A stretch of 59,323 nt of DNA from Fontibacillus panacisegetis (GCF_900102215.1 NZ_FNBG01000031.1:1-59323), one strand, 5' to 3'; numbered from the stretch's first letter, positions 1-9,582 are shown. The notes: a model not told the origin generated them from the sequence alone. Translations and numbers: made by a program.

Positions 1-392
1 GTAGGTTTAGTGTCAAAACTAGAAATAGCGGTGCAAGGAAGACGCCCCCTGCACCGCTTGATCCTGCCGCATTCTATGACCGTATCTCATGTGTAATAGT
101 GTCATGATGCGGATTTTCTGAAATTCCTGCAAATGTGCAGGCTTTGATCATGTAAAGTCTCTAAATGCCCTAAATTGCTGCAAATGTGCATGCTTTCTCT
201 AAGGATTCTCTTCAAACTAGTCTATTCTGAACAATATTGCTGCAGTTTTGCAGGCTTTTGTTCATCCTTTCATGGCTACTTTAAAAAAACTGTATTTTTG
301 CATCCTTTTCCTGATATCTTGCCTTTACACTGCTAAACAAGAAGTGTCCCTCAAAGTTATCTTAGATAACTTTGAGGGACAGCCCCTTTTTA
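1..392. repeat. Interspersed ~400-bp repeat, copy 1 (left end outside window)
   Basis: This stretch is nearly the same as 22953-23331, and its left half matches 58956-59142. It holds a GCGGTGCA...TGCACCGC inverted repeat near 29-60 and four small palindromic units of the form CTGCA-N4-TGCAG starting at 127, 178, 240 and 290. At the right end is a hairpin with a 15-bp stem (about 345-377), followed by GGGACAGCCCCTTTTT, which mirrors the left end of the other copies. It lies 9 bp beyond the stop codon of gltD, so the hairpin may also end gltD transcription. No coding capacity is seen. The first ~21 bp are missing because the window starts inside the element. Confidence 0.85.
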
Positions 393-400
393 CTTATAGC

Positions 401-1885
401 TTATGGCAGCTGGGTTTCACCCATTAAGAACAAATCCACTTCACGGGCAGCTTGGCGGCCCTCGTCAATCGCCCATACAACCAGGCTTTGGCCCCGCCGC
501 ATATCACCAGCAGCGAATACACCGTGTACATTTGTCTTGTATTTGCCCTCTTCCGCTTTGATGTTAGAGCGCTCATCCTGCTCTAAGCCGAGTTCTACGA
601 TCATTCCCTCTTCCGGCCCTGTGAATCCTAGAGCAAGCAAAACCATATCGGCTGCAATAATTTTTTCACTGCCAGGAATTTCAATTGGAATGAGACGCCC
701 GGAATCCGTTTTTGTCCATTCAATGTCTACTGTATGCACCTCAGTAACCTGGCCATCAGCATTACCAACAAAACACTTCGTTGAAGTTACATATCGGCGT
801 GGATCTTCACCTTGTATCGAAATCGCTTCTATTTGACCATAATCTGTCTTCAGCACCTTAGGGTACTCAGGCCATGGATTGCTTGGCTGCCTGGTTAACG
901 GCGGCTGAGGCATGATCTCCAATTGTGTTACGCTGCGGCATCCATGCCGAATAGCCGTAGCAACACAGTCTGTACCAGTGTCTCCTCCGCCAATGACAAC
1001 AACATTTTTCCCTTTAGCGGATAAATATTTGCCATCGTCAAGATTCGAATCCAGCAGGCTTCGCGTATTGCGCGTCAAAAATTCCATGGACTGATATATT
1101 CCGTTAAACTCGCGCCCTTGTACATTCAGATCCCGAGCTTTAGTAGACCCACCACATAGAACAACAGCATCAAAATCACGCTTCAGCTCAGCAGCAGGAA
1201 TATCCTTGCCTATTTCCGTTCCAGTTATAAAGGTAACACCCTCAGCTGCAAGGAGATCTACGCGACGCTGCACGAGTCCTTTATCCAGCTTCATATTTGG
1301 AATTCCATACATTAAAAGACCGCCGACTCGGTCAGCCCGTTCATAGACGGTTACAAGATGTCCTGCCTGGTTAAGCTGCGCTGCGCAAGCCATTCCTGCT
1401 GGTCCAGAGCCTATGACAGCTACTTTTTTACCCGTACGCGTTGCCGGAATTGCCGGTTGAATCCAACCCTCAGCAAACCCTTTATCAACAATAGCACGCT
1501 CAATGCTCTTGATTGTAACAGGAGAACCGTGCTTCCCCACCGTACAGGCACCCTCACATGGGGCTGGGCAGACACGTCCAGTAAATTCGGGGAAATTATT
1601 GGTTTTGTGAAGTCGTTTTAGTGCTTCTTTCCAGCTTCCACGGTATACGAGATCATTCCATTCAGGGACGAGATTATGAACTGGACAACCAGATGCCATA
1701 CCTGACAGCATACGTCCCACATGACAAAATGGAGTGCCACAATCCATACAACGTGCTCCCTGTTCTCTCAGTTTATTTTCATCCAAGGGCACTGTAAACT
1801 CACACCATGAAGATATTCTCTCTAACGGCTTAACCTCTACAGCAACTTCACGTTCATATTCTAAAAAACCAGTCGTTTTTCCCAT
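401..1885 (-). CDS. gltD: Glutamate synthase small subunit (NADPH, GltD)
   Basis: This is the 494-residue beta subunit of NADPH glutamate synthase, which passes electrons from NADPH through FAD and Fe-S clusters to the large subunit that makes glutamate from glutamine and 2-oxoglutarate. The N-terminal cysteine clusters ([10 protein letters not shown] near 46-55 and CPAPCEGAC near 106-114), the FAD-binding motif [10 protein letters not shown] and the NADPH-binding motif [10 protein letters not shown] are all present, and the length is normal for the family. The ATG start has an AGGAGG site just upstream. Unusually, no gltB large-subunit gene lies directly upstream: the next gene in that direction is on the other strand. 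It could instead be the small subunit of a related GltD-like oxidoreductase, but the match to true GltD is strong. Confidence 0.95.
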   Translation of the reverse strand: MGKTTGFLEYEREVAVEVKPLERISSWCEFTVPLDENKLREQGARCMDCGTPFCHVGRMLSGMASGCPVHNLVPEWNDLVYRGSWKEALKRLHKTNNFPEFTGRVCPAPCEGACTVGKHGSPVTIKSIERAIVDKGFAEGWIQPAIPATRTGKKVAVIGSGPAGMACAAQLNQAGHLVTVYERADRVGGLLMYGIPNMKLDKGLVQRRVDLLAAEGVTFITGTEIGKDIPAAELKRDFDAVVLCGGSTKARDLNVQGREFNGIYQSMEFLTRNTRSLLDSNLDDGKYLSAKGKNVVVIGGGDTGTDCVATAIRHGCRSVTQLEIMPQPPLTRQPSNPWPEYPKVLKTDYGQIEAISIQGEDPRRYVTSTKCFVGNADGQVTEVHTVDIEWTKTDSGRLIPIEIPGSEKIIAADMVLLALGFTGPEEGMIVELGLEQDERSNIKAEEGKYKTNVHGVFAAGDMRRGQSLVVWAIDEGRQAAREVDLFLMGETQLP

Positions 1886-2155
1886 CTTAATCCTCCTGAA
1901 TTAAATATAAGAGCAAAACTATCATCATTCGCAATACTATACCGCATTATCGCTATAAAGCATTAAAATAATATGATGCAAAAAAATACAACTTACACGT
2001 TTTTAGTAAACTCATGTTATCACTTCATTCGGTAGTTCAATAATGAAAAAAATCACTTATCTCCCCTCTTCAATTAATTTTCTGTTATATCTGCAACTGT
2101 TTGTCGTTCAGGCTCGTCAGATGGTTAATTACACCAAGAAGGAGGATTATCATTC

Positions 2156-2633
2156 ATGATGACTGCAAAAAAATACTCAGCAGCCTTGCTCGCACTCTCT
2201 TTAACCTTAGGTGGAGGCGCCACCTACGCTGCAACTGAAAATGCACCTAATCAGAACATTCAAAATACTGACCAACATAGCTACGTTAAGCTTGCCACCA
2301 CAAACACCTACTTATCGCATCACGGTTAAGGACAAGGATTATACGATTGATTGGTTAGGCACCCACGGTACGATTCAAGAGGTTACTGCTGCGAATTCCA
2401 ACAGACCAACTAGTATTCGGGTTCAAGGGTCAGGAATCAGCACCTCTTCTCCTGCTGAAGTTATCGTTAATATTACGGAAGATACGTCTCTAATTCATGT
2501 CGATGGAACTGAAGCTGCAGTAAACGAGCTTACCAAGGATACTAAAATCGTAGCCTTCTACAGTCCGCTATTAACTCGCAGTCTGCCACCAATCGGAAAC
2601 GCTGAGAAAGTGATCGTGATCCCTTCGGAATAA
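2156..2633 (+). pseudogene. Small secreted protein gene broken by a frameshift
   Basis: An ATG at 2156 behind an AAGGAGG site opens a frame that encodes a clear signal peptide (MMTAKKYSAALLALSLTLGG, then AATYAA-like cleavage) but stops at 2327-2329 after 57 residues. The frame that overlaps it, ending at 2631-2633, continues with a beta-rich mature domain (ITVKDKDYTIDWLGT onward, about 105 residues) and has no start of its own with a ribosome binding site. The simplest reading is one ~158-residue exported protein with a one-base insertion around 2280-2325. It may be a real mutation or a sequencing error. I do not recognise the mature domain. A terminator follows at 2679-2717. Confidence 0.6.
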
Positions 2634-2678
2634 TTTAATCGAAATCCCCTAATATATCACTTTTTATGTATATGAAAA

Positions 2679-2717
2679 ACCGTCCAAAATCGACCATTGG
2701 TTTTTTTTGGACGGTGA
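2679..2717 (+). terminator. Rho-independent terminator
   Basis: An inverted repeat AACCGTCCAAAA / TTTTGGACGGT is followed by a T-rich tract. It lies 45 bp downstream of the frameshifted secreted-protein gene and before the LOV-GGDEF-EAL gene. Confidence 0.75.
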
Positions 2718-2859
2718 TTTTATTTTTTAGTGGTTAAAATCATTGATTTCCTGAATGCACCACATGTATGATGAACTTAAGCTGTAGTTGTACCCCATAT
2801 ACCGGTCTTCGGTTTGATACATACATCTTAATACGGTTCATTCTAAGGGGGGCTTTCAT

Positions 2860-4599
2860 TTGGACATAGAAAAGGAACAGAAAATCAATTCTACCCGTAT
2901 CGAATCGATTATTAATTCTTCTGCGTTATTACGCTCCATTGATATGATGGGGGTCGGCATGGCTATTACTAACCCCAATATTAAAGACAACCCTCTAGTC
3001 TACGTTAATCAAGGCTTTGAGCAAATAACTGGTTATTCCAGAGATGAAGTTCTTATGCGGAACTGTCGGTTTCTTCAGGGAGAAGAGACTGATATGGAGC
3101 ATCTGGGAGTTATACGTCAGGCGATTAAGGAAGGTCGCGCCGACACGGTAACCATCAAGAATTACAAAAAGGATGGAAGTACATTCTGGAACCAGTTCAT
3201 TATCAGCCCGATTATGAATGAGGAAGGGAAGCCAAGCTATTTTATCGGGCTTCAGTTCGATGTAACTAAGGAGATGGAGGAGCGCGACGCTTCCAACCAA
3301 AGAATCCGTCAGCTCTCTTATTTTGATCCAATCACTGGCCTGCTTAATATGAGCCGATTCCGGGAAGTTATGAAAGCAGAGCTAATCACTACAGAAGCGG
3401 AGAAGAAGACCGCTGCCGTTCTGCGCGTCAATATTAACCGGTTCCGTTATATTAATGAAAGCTATGGTGAAGGAGCAGGTAACGACCTGCTAAAAAGCGT
3501 TGCTGACAGAATGCGTGAAACATTCGACGAAGGCACGCCGATTTGCCGCAGCTTTGCTGATGAATTTATTGTTTTATTATCCCGTTTGTCTGATCCTTTG
3601 CAAATACATAAAATGGCTAGTGAATTAAGCGAATCATTAAATAAACCTTACATTTTATTTGGAGAAGAAATTACGATCGGCTTTGGTACAGGTATTAGCA
3701 TCTACCCGGACGACGGTCCTGAGGCTACCCTCCTGCTCAAGCATGCGGAATTAGCTATGAAAGAAGCGAAAAACGAATCGCTGCACGATCCGCATTATTT
3801 TGATTATTACCTAATGGATAAATTATTGGAGCGTGTACAAATTGAAAAGAAATTGCCGCGCGCTTTGGCTGAAGGGGAATTTGAGCTGTTCTATCAGCCG
3901 AAAATCAATTTGGAGACGCGTACTCTTACAGGACTCGAGGCTCTGATTCGCTGGAATGATCCGGAGCAAGGACGCATATCTCCGGCAGCTTTTATACCCA
4001 TTGCAGAGGATAGCGGGTTTATCGTTCAGCTTGGCGAATGGGTTTTGCGTGAAGCATGCAGAACTAACAAAATGTGGCAGGATGCTGGACATCCCAAGCT
4101 ACCAGTGTCCGTCAATGTATCGGCGATCCAGTTCAGACATCCACAATTCGTAAAAACTGTAGAAAGTGCACTTCAGGAAACCGGACTTGATCCTAAATAC
4201 TTGGAGCTTGAAGTGACGGAATCACTGCTGAATGAACCCGTCATGATCAAAGATAAGCTGGACTTTTTGAAAAGCCGGGGAATCTCATTGTCTATCGATG
4301 ATTTTGGTACAGGCTATTCTTCTATCTATTATTTAAAAGAGCTGCCTTTACAGGTGTTGAAAATCGACCGTACGTTCATTCAAAATACACCTACATCTAC
4401 AAGAGATAACTCTCTTCTGTTATCCATCATCCAATTAGGTAAATCACTAGGACTTACCGTGCTGGCCGAAGGTGTTGAGACGGAAGAGCAGTTCCATTTC
4501 CTGCGTCAGCATGGTTGTGATCAAATTCAAGGCTTCTACTTTAGCCGTCCGCTTGATAGCTGCTCTACGGCACAGTTGCTTGCTGCACATTCAGACTAA
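2860..4599 (+). CDS. LOV-GGDEF-EAL protein: putative blue-light-controlled c-di-GMP phosphodiesterase
   Basis: The TTG start follows a strong AAGGGGGG site. Residues ~25-137 form a PAS domain of the LOV class: NCRFLQ at 68-73 supplies the flavin-adduct cysteine (C69), NYKKDG (N101), FWNQ (N111) and GLQFDVT (Q132) supply the conserved FMN contacts, closely like B. subtilis YtvA. A GGDEF domain follows (~150-310), but its signature reads RSFADEF (230-236), so cyclase activity is unlikely. The C-terminal EAL domain (~325-575) keeps the metal and catalytic residues: LEAL (359-362), NVS, ELEVTES, DDFGTG (480-485), K501, AEGVE (536-540) and the QIQGF glutamine. Expected role: light-regulated hydrolysis of c-di-GMP in the cytoplasm, with the degenerate GGDEF possibly sensing GTP. 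It appears monocistronic. Confidence 0.92.
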   Translation: MDIEKEQKINSTRIESIINSSALLRSIDMMGVGMAITNPNIKDNPLVYVNQGFEQITGYSRDEVLMRNCRFLQGEETDMEHLGVIRQAIKEGRADTVTIKNYKKDGSTFWNQFIISPIMNEEGKPSYFIGLQFDVTKEMEERDASNQRIRQLSYFDPITGLLNMSRFREVMKAELITTEAEKKTAAVLRVNINRFRYINESYGEGAGNDLLKSVADRMRETFDEGTPICRSFADEFIVLLSRLSDPLQIHKMASELSESLNKPYILFGEEITIGFGTGISIYPDDGPEATLLLKHAELAMKEAKNESLHDPHYFDYYLMDKLLERVQIEKKLPRALAEGEFELFYQPKINLETRTLTGLEALIRWNDPEQGRISPAAFIPIAEDSGFIVQLGEWVLREACRTNKMWQDAGHPKLPVSVNVSAIQFRHPQFVKTVESALQETGLDPKYLELEVTESLLNEPVMIKDKLDFLKSRGISLSIDDFGTGYSSIYYLKELPLQVLKIDRTFIQNTPTSTRDNSLLLSIIQLGKSLGLTVLAEGVETEEQFHFLRQHGCDQIQGFYFSRPLDSCSTAQLLAAHSD

Positions 4600-4606
4600 T
4601 CAAACA

Positions 4607-4655
4607 GACCGCTTTTCTGCTGATGTACCTATCTAATGCAGAGAAGCGGTCTTTT
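4607..4655. terminator. Bidirectional terminator between convergent genes
   Basis: A 14-bp stem (GACCGCTTTTCTGC pairing with GCAGAGAAGCGGTC, one wobble pair) followed by TTTTCT sits between the convergent LOV-EAL and glycosyltransferase genes. Confidence 0.8.
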
Positions 4656-5654
4656 CTAACGTAACCACCGATCAAAGAAATCACGATAGCCTTCCTTCAT
4701 CACCGAGCTTGAAAACTTCGAGAAGGCATAGTCCCGATTGTCCATCGAATAATTGAGAGGTGAGGCTATCGCCATGTTGATTAATTCAAACCAGTTCTTC
4801 TCATTGCCCGCAAATGCATGATGACTGCTAATATGATCATAACAAGGATGCTCCGGCTTAATGACGATTTTGCCCATAGCAAGTGCTTCGGTCAGCGGCA
4901 TCGCGAAAGTATCGAATTTGGAGCTGCTCCAGTATACTTTTGATGAGTTCATGAGTTCAAAAACTTCACTCTGAGTTAAGGCGAACTTCAATTTAACATT
5001 GTGCGGGATATCGTATTTTTTCATACTTTCCTTATATCTCATGCCGCCAAACACCATAATTACTTCCTTATCCGGATTGCGCCGTGCATACTCCAATACC
5101 AGATCAGGGCGGCGATTCTCCTCATCCCTTCCAATCCAGAGGACACGGTTGCCCACAATGGCGCTAGGATCAAAGTATTCCTCTGCCAGCTGCTCACTAA
5201 ACCCGATAGGAATGACATCCACATCACTTACACCATAAACCTCGTTCATCTGCCGTTTCAAAAACTCTGTCTGAACAATAGCCTTGTCCACGATTCCGTA
5301 AAATGGCTTCATCATTTCATAACCCGTTAGAGCAGGATCAGGAAAACTGTGTGGAAACAGCACACTATTTTTAAAAAACATCTTTAAGAAGGTAAAACCG
5401 GATACAGTATAAATAACATGATCAATACCGGCTGAATACATTTGATCAAGGACAATATCATAGTTGACCAGGTCCCCTTTTTCATGTTCATATCCTGCGA
5501 TCCAATCATGTCCACTGACATGTCTTTCTGGCGAGATAAAAACGATCTCTACCCCAAGCTGCGCAGCCAAATCTCGCAGCCGTTCCGCAAACACCCGTGG
5601 TCCCTGTGATTCGGTAAACTGTATTTTCCTCATGACTAGTCCGACTTTTTTCAT
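4656..5654 (-). CDS. Glycosyltransferase, group 1 / GT4-like
   Basis: The protein has 332 residues when started at the ATG that follows an AGGAGA site (MKKVGLVMRKIQF); an upstream ATG would add nine residues but lacks as good a site. The fold looks like GT-B: an N-terminal half with a first beta strand and a PHSFPDPALTGYE segment, then a C-terminal nucleotide-sugar half beginning at VLWIGRDEENRRPDLVLEYA and ending with the MPLTEALAMGKIVI motif typical of family-4 retaining transferases (the glutamate that contacts the donor sugar). It has no signal peptide or membrane segment and so acts in the cytoplasm. Substrate is unknown. No neighbouring polysaccharide genes on the same strand hint at a pathway. 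Confidence 0.75.
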   Translation of the reverse strand: MKKVGLVMRKIQFTESQGPRVFAERLRDLAAQLGVEIVFISPERHVSGHDWIAGYEHEKGDLVNYDIVLDQMYSAGIDHVIYTVSGFTFLKMFFKNSVLFPHSFPDPALTGYEMMKPFYGIVDKAIVQTEFLKRQMNEVYGVSDVDVIPIGFSEQLAEEYFDPSAIVGNRVLWIGRDEENRRPDLVLEYARRNPDKEVIMVFGGMRYKESMKKYDIPHNVKLKFALTQSEVFELMNSSKVYWSSSKFDTFAMPLTEALAMGKIVIKPEHPCYDHISSHHAFAGNEKNWFELINMAIASPLNYSMDNRDYAFSKFSSSVMKEGYRDFFDRWLR

Positions 5655-5743
5655 AAGCACTCTTTCTCCTACATTCATCAAATGGTTAGTATAAAGGTAC
5701 CGAAGGCAGCTCTGCCTGTCAAATAAACCTTTCGCCTATTTAT

Positions 5744-5790
5744 TTCACAAAGAAAAAGCGGCCCATAACGGGTCGCTCTTTCTTTGTGAA
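5744..5790 (-). terminator. Terminator of the repeat-rich surface protein gene
   Basis: The arms TTCACAAAGAAA and TTTCTTTGTGAA surround an inner GCGGCCC/GGGTCGC pairing. The hairpin lies 28 bp beyond the stop codon of the 1184-residue protein. Confidence 0.75.
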
Positions 5791-5817
5791 TGTATATCGA
5801 TAGCGTCATCAGAGTAC

Positions 5818-8800
5818 TTATTGAGTTGTAACCGGGACAGATGGTTGCTCTGGCGGTGTCACTACTGGTGGTGATGATGCCGGTGGTGTCACTTCCGGTT
5901 GAACAGGAGGTACATAAAGCCCTGCAGAATAGGAAGGTGACAAGGCCGGAATCTTAGCGTTAATCATATTAGGAACTGACAGCACATAAATGTCGTATTC
6001 TAGTTTCGTATTATTAATAGGCGCACCATATACGTCCTGTGTTACTATTTGTGCTGCACCGTCTTTGACCTTCAACGCTTTTCCGTCAGAATATGCACTT
6101 CTTGCTGTTGCAAGATCAAGCGCCGTGCCCTTTGGCACAGCAATGATGGCATATTCCGCAATATTTTGTTTTGCCGCTGGCTCAGTGAAGCTCACAGTTA
6201 TGCCCGAAGCATCGGATGTAACTTTTACATCTGACACAGCAGGTATGGAAACCGTATCCGGGTTCGGATTAACCCTCACTTGATTAGAAGCACGAGACAA
6301 GGTATTATCCGCAGGGTTGCCCGATTTAGCTACTGACAGCACCAAAACTTGATATGTGGTGTCAGTGTTAATAGCATTACCGTAAGCATCTCTCGAATTT
6401 TGTAGTGACTGACTCACATTTGATCCCCTAGGGGCAACTCGAGTATAATTGTCAGCTACCGTTACATTGTTGGCATCCTGTACTTTGAAATTACCTATTG
6501 AGGACGAGGGTACAATTAAAATACGATATTCCGATATTTTGTTCTCATTAGCCACCTTATTAAAGCTAACCTTAATATCGCTAAAGCTGCCCGTATTTCC
6601 TTCTAATGTTGCGGATAGCCCAATAACCTCCTCAGCTGCATTACTCATACTCAACGTAATTTCCGAGGAACCTTGAGACAGAGCATTGTTGTTTCCACTG
6701 CCTACAGAGAGAACAAAAACACGATATGGAACATCATTGCGAATGGTTGCTCCATCTACGTCTCTAGCACCGCTCGATAATGCCGTCTTAATATTATCTC
6801 CTCTTTTTGCCACTTGCGTATAGTTGCTGCTGTTGTTAACTGCATTCGCTTTTGTTAAATTGAAGCTGCCCGCATTTGCAGATTTCACTACGAGAATACG
6901 ATAATGATTAATGCTCGTTTCGTCGGATGCCTTATTAAAAAACACTTCGAGATCGCGACCGTCATTATTATCTCCAATATCGCTAACAGTTACGTTAGGT
7001 ACAGGAAGAACATTATAATTGTAGCTTAAAGTAATAGTTGAAGAAGACCCCAGAGACAAAGCGTTATTCCCTGCATAACTTCCGGTTCCTACCGACAATA
7101 CAAACACGCGGTAGTTCACTCCGTTTTGAATGACATTTCCATCTACGTCTCTAGCATTATAGGATAACGACTGTTTATAATTGCCGCCTTTATTTACCTC
7201 AGTATAGTTATAGCTATTGACTAGATTCGCTTTTGCCAGATCAAAGCTTCCAGCATTGGAGGATTTCACGACCATAATCCGGTAATTACTAATATTGGAT
7301 TCATCAGATGCTCGAGTAAATGCCACTTCCAAATCACGACCATCATTATGATCACTAATATCATTAACTGTTATGTTAGTCGCTTTTCCAACGGTGTAAT
7401 TGTTACTTAGCGTAATTGAACTTGATTTAGCTGACAAAGTGTAAGTCCCGTTATAGCTTCCTTTGCCTACGGACAGAACAAATACATTATAACTCACACC
7501 ATTTTGAATTTTATGGCCGTCAACATCTTTCGCCCCAGATGCAAGTGCTTGGTTGAAGTTAGAACCTACACTCGCTTGTGTGTAATAATTATATCCGGAT
7601 ACCGCGGTGGCTTTACTCAGATTAAAGCTCCCGGCATTTGATGTTTTAACGACAAGAATACGATAGCTGCTAATATTCGACTCATCCGATGGACGAGTAT
7701 ACGACACATACAAATCCCGACCATCATTGTTATCGTAGACATCGCTCACATTTATATTGGTTACCATTCCAACAGAGTAAATATTCGATAAAGTAACAGC
7801 GCTGGATGGTGAAGACAGAGTGTTGTTCCCTGTGTAACTGCCGCTTCCAACAGCCATAACAAATACACGATAGCTTACTCCAGTTCGTATTGTCGCTCCA
7901 TCAACATCCCTTGCACTGGAAGACAAAGATTCATCGAAGTTGTAATTTTTCTTATTGAATGACGTATAGTTGGAGCTCGATACCGAATTGGCTTTGCTCA
8001 AATTAAAATTAGCATAGTCACTAGCCTTCACGACAAAAACCCGGTAACCGGATATTTTAGACTCATCCGATAATTTAGTGAAGCTGATCCGCAGATCCCG
8101 GCCGTCTCCATTATCACTTTGATCTCTAACCTGTGTGATTGTTGGAATGCTTATCGCGCTGGCGTTAAGTGTAAAAGAAGACGAGCCAGATGACAATTTG
8201 TTTGATTCCGTACTCGAATTACTCACGGAGAGAACATAAGCGGTATATGCCACGCCATTTTTGATAATTTCTCCGGACGTGTCACGCGAATTAGAGTTTA
8301 ATGTTCCTTTTAAGGAAGTATTGCTTCCTGATTTATTTACAATAATATACGATTGGCTCGAAGCATTGTTCGCAGTGGACAGATTGAAACCGCTGACATC
8401 CTTCGTTTTGACGATTAATACTCGATAATTGTTTATATTGCTATCATTCTGTGGACGGGTAAAACTTACCGAAATATCCCGACCATCACCATAATCACTC
8501 ACATCGGACGCTTTGACATTCGTAGCCGCAGCAACTGAAGCGCCACTATCCAACGTAACTGTGCCCGAAGCAGCGGACAGTGCATTAGTCGCATTGCCTT
8601 TGCCTACAGCCAGCACAAAAGCTACATAACTTTGGTTGGCTTTGATTACAGCGCCATCTACATCACGTGTCGAGGATAACAGCCTGAGGGATTGATCTGA
8701 ACCCGTTGGCAAAAGCGTCGAATAGTTGCCCGTTGATACTTTGCCTGTCGCGCTCAAATTAAACCATGAAGCATTTCCTGCCTTCACAATATAAACTCGG

Positions 8801-9372
8801 TAATGATCAACGGCAGAAGCCTCGTTTAATGACTTACCAAAGCTCACTTCCAAATCTCTTCCGTCTCCATTGCTGCCATTATCCCGAAGCGTTACATAAG
8901 ATACAGCGCTTGGATTGCCTACATTCCCATTACCGCCGCTATTGTCGGAGCTGGTAATAGTTACTCTCTTCGTTTTGGAGTTCCACCCTACCTCTTGACC
9001 AAGGGCCTCGCTCACAAATCTTACGGGAACCATCGTTCTCCCCTTAATCGACTGAGCTGGAACATCCAATGTTACTGCCTGATTGTTAATTGTCGCAACC
9101 TTGGATTTAATTTTTAATACGATCGTGGTATCTCCCTTAATAGCTGTAACCATTTGAGCCTTCTGATCCCATTTGACCGTAGCATTCAGTGCTTCAAAGA
9201 TAGCTCTAAGCGGCAGCATGACACGCCCTTGAACCATGATTGGTGCTTGATCCGTCTTCAGCGGAGATCCATCAATGTAGACATTTATTGCTGAATCCGC
9301 ATGAGCAGTTGTTTGCAGCAGCAGAGGCACCACTAAAATAACTGCTAAAAAAGAAGTCCATATTTTCCTCAC
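5818..9372 (-). CDS. Secreted copper-amine-oxidase-N (stalk) domain protein with eight ~115-residue repeats
   Basis: This 1184-residue protein starts at GTG behind AGGAGG. Residues 1-25 are a signal peptide. About 28-140 form the 'copper amine oxidase N-terminal' stalk domain (VYIDGSPLKTDQAPIMVQG, GRVMLPLRAIFEAL, GRTMVPVRFVSEALG), which in Bacillota is a non-catalytic extracellular module. Then come eight tandem repeats (~155-1140), each with a D-x-x-D-G-R-D-L-x-V-S-F strand motif, YR(I/V)xVVK, FNLxxA, ARDVDGxxI and YxVFVLSVG, consistent with a beta-sandwich that may bind calcium through the Asp-rich loop. Repeats 3-6 are most alike; 1, 7 and 8 are more diverged and 8 has lost the DGRD loop. 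The tail is rich in Pro, Val and Thr. No LPxTG or SLH anchor is seen, so it is probably released or loosely wall-bound. Ligand unknown. Confidence 0.85.
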   Translation of the reverse strand: MRKIWTSFLAVILVVPLLLQTTAHADSAINVYIDGSPLKTDQAPIMVQGRVMLPLRAIFEALNATVKWDQKAQMVTAIKGDTTIVLKIKSKVATINNQAVTLDVPAQSIKGRTMVPVRFVSEALGQEVGWNSKTKRVTITSSDNSGGNGNVGNPSAVSYVTLRDNGSNGDGRDLEVSFGKSLNEASAVDHYRVYIVKAGNASWFNLSATGKVSTGNYSTLLPTGSDQSLRLLSSTRDVDGAVIKANQSYVAFVLAVGKGNATNALSAASGTVTLDSGASVAAATNVKASDVSDYGDGRDISVSFTRPQNDSNINNYRVLIVKTKDVSGFNLSTANNASSQSYIIVNKSGSNTSLKGTLNSNSRDTSGEIIKNGVAYTAYVLSVSNSSTESNKLSSGSSSFTLNASAISIPTITQVRDQSDNGDGRDLRISFTKLSDESKISGYRVFVVKASDYANFNLSKANSVSSSNYTSFNKKNYNFDESLSSSARDVDGATIRTGVSYRVFVMAVGSGSYTGNNTLSSPSSAVTLSNIYSVGMVTNINVSDVYDNNDGRDLYVSYTRPSDESNISSYRILVVKTSNAGSFNLSKATAVSGYNYYTQASVGSNFNQALASGAKDVDGHKIQNGVSYNVFVLSVGKGSYNGTYTLSAKSSSITLSNNYTVGKATNITVNDISDHNDGRDLEVAFTRASDESNISNYRIMVVKSSNAGSFDLAKANLVNSYNYTEVNKGGNYKQSLSYNARDVDGNVIQNGVNYRVFVLSVGTGSYAGNNALSLGSSSTITLSYNYNVLPVPNVTVSDIGDNNDGRDLEVFFNKASDETSINHYRILVVKSANAGSFNLTKANAVNNSSNYTQVAKRGDNIKTALSSGARDVDGATIRNDVPYRVFVLSVGSGNNNALSQGSSEITLSMSNAAEEVIGLSATLEGNTGSFSDIKVSFNKVANENKISEYRILIVPSSSIGNFKVQDANNVTVADNYTRVAPRGSNVSQSLQNSRDAYGNAINTDTTYQVLVLSVAKSGNPADNTLSRASNQVRVNPNPDTVSIPAVSDVKVTSDASGITVSFTEPAAKQNIAEYAIIAVPKGTALDLATARSAYSDGKALKVKDGAAQIVTQDVYGAPINNTKLEYDIYVLSVPNMINAKIPALSPSYSAGLYVPPVQPEVTPPASSPPVVTPPEQPSVPVTTQ

Positions 9373-9582
9373 CGTTTCATCCTCCTACACCCGTAATAAA
9401 CAGATGTGATAAAATTAATGCTGATTAAATGACGTATCAAGGCTGAAAAAAGTTTCTCCATGAATCAGCTTATAATTAAAATTACCCAAAAATGATGCTG
9501 ATTCCTTTTTCGAATTAACTTTATTTCTTGATATACCATTTTTTAGGACAAAAGGGAATGCGACTAAAGTTCAAAAAATAAA

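Noticed and set aside
5990..6283. Plus-strand frames inside the large repeat protein gene (also 6449-6676, 8766-8957)
   Set aside because: They are opposite-strand shadows of a gene with a clear signal peptide, domains and repeats; no ribosome binding sites fit them.
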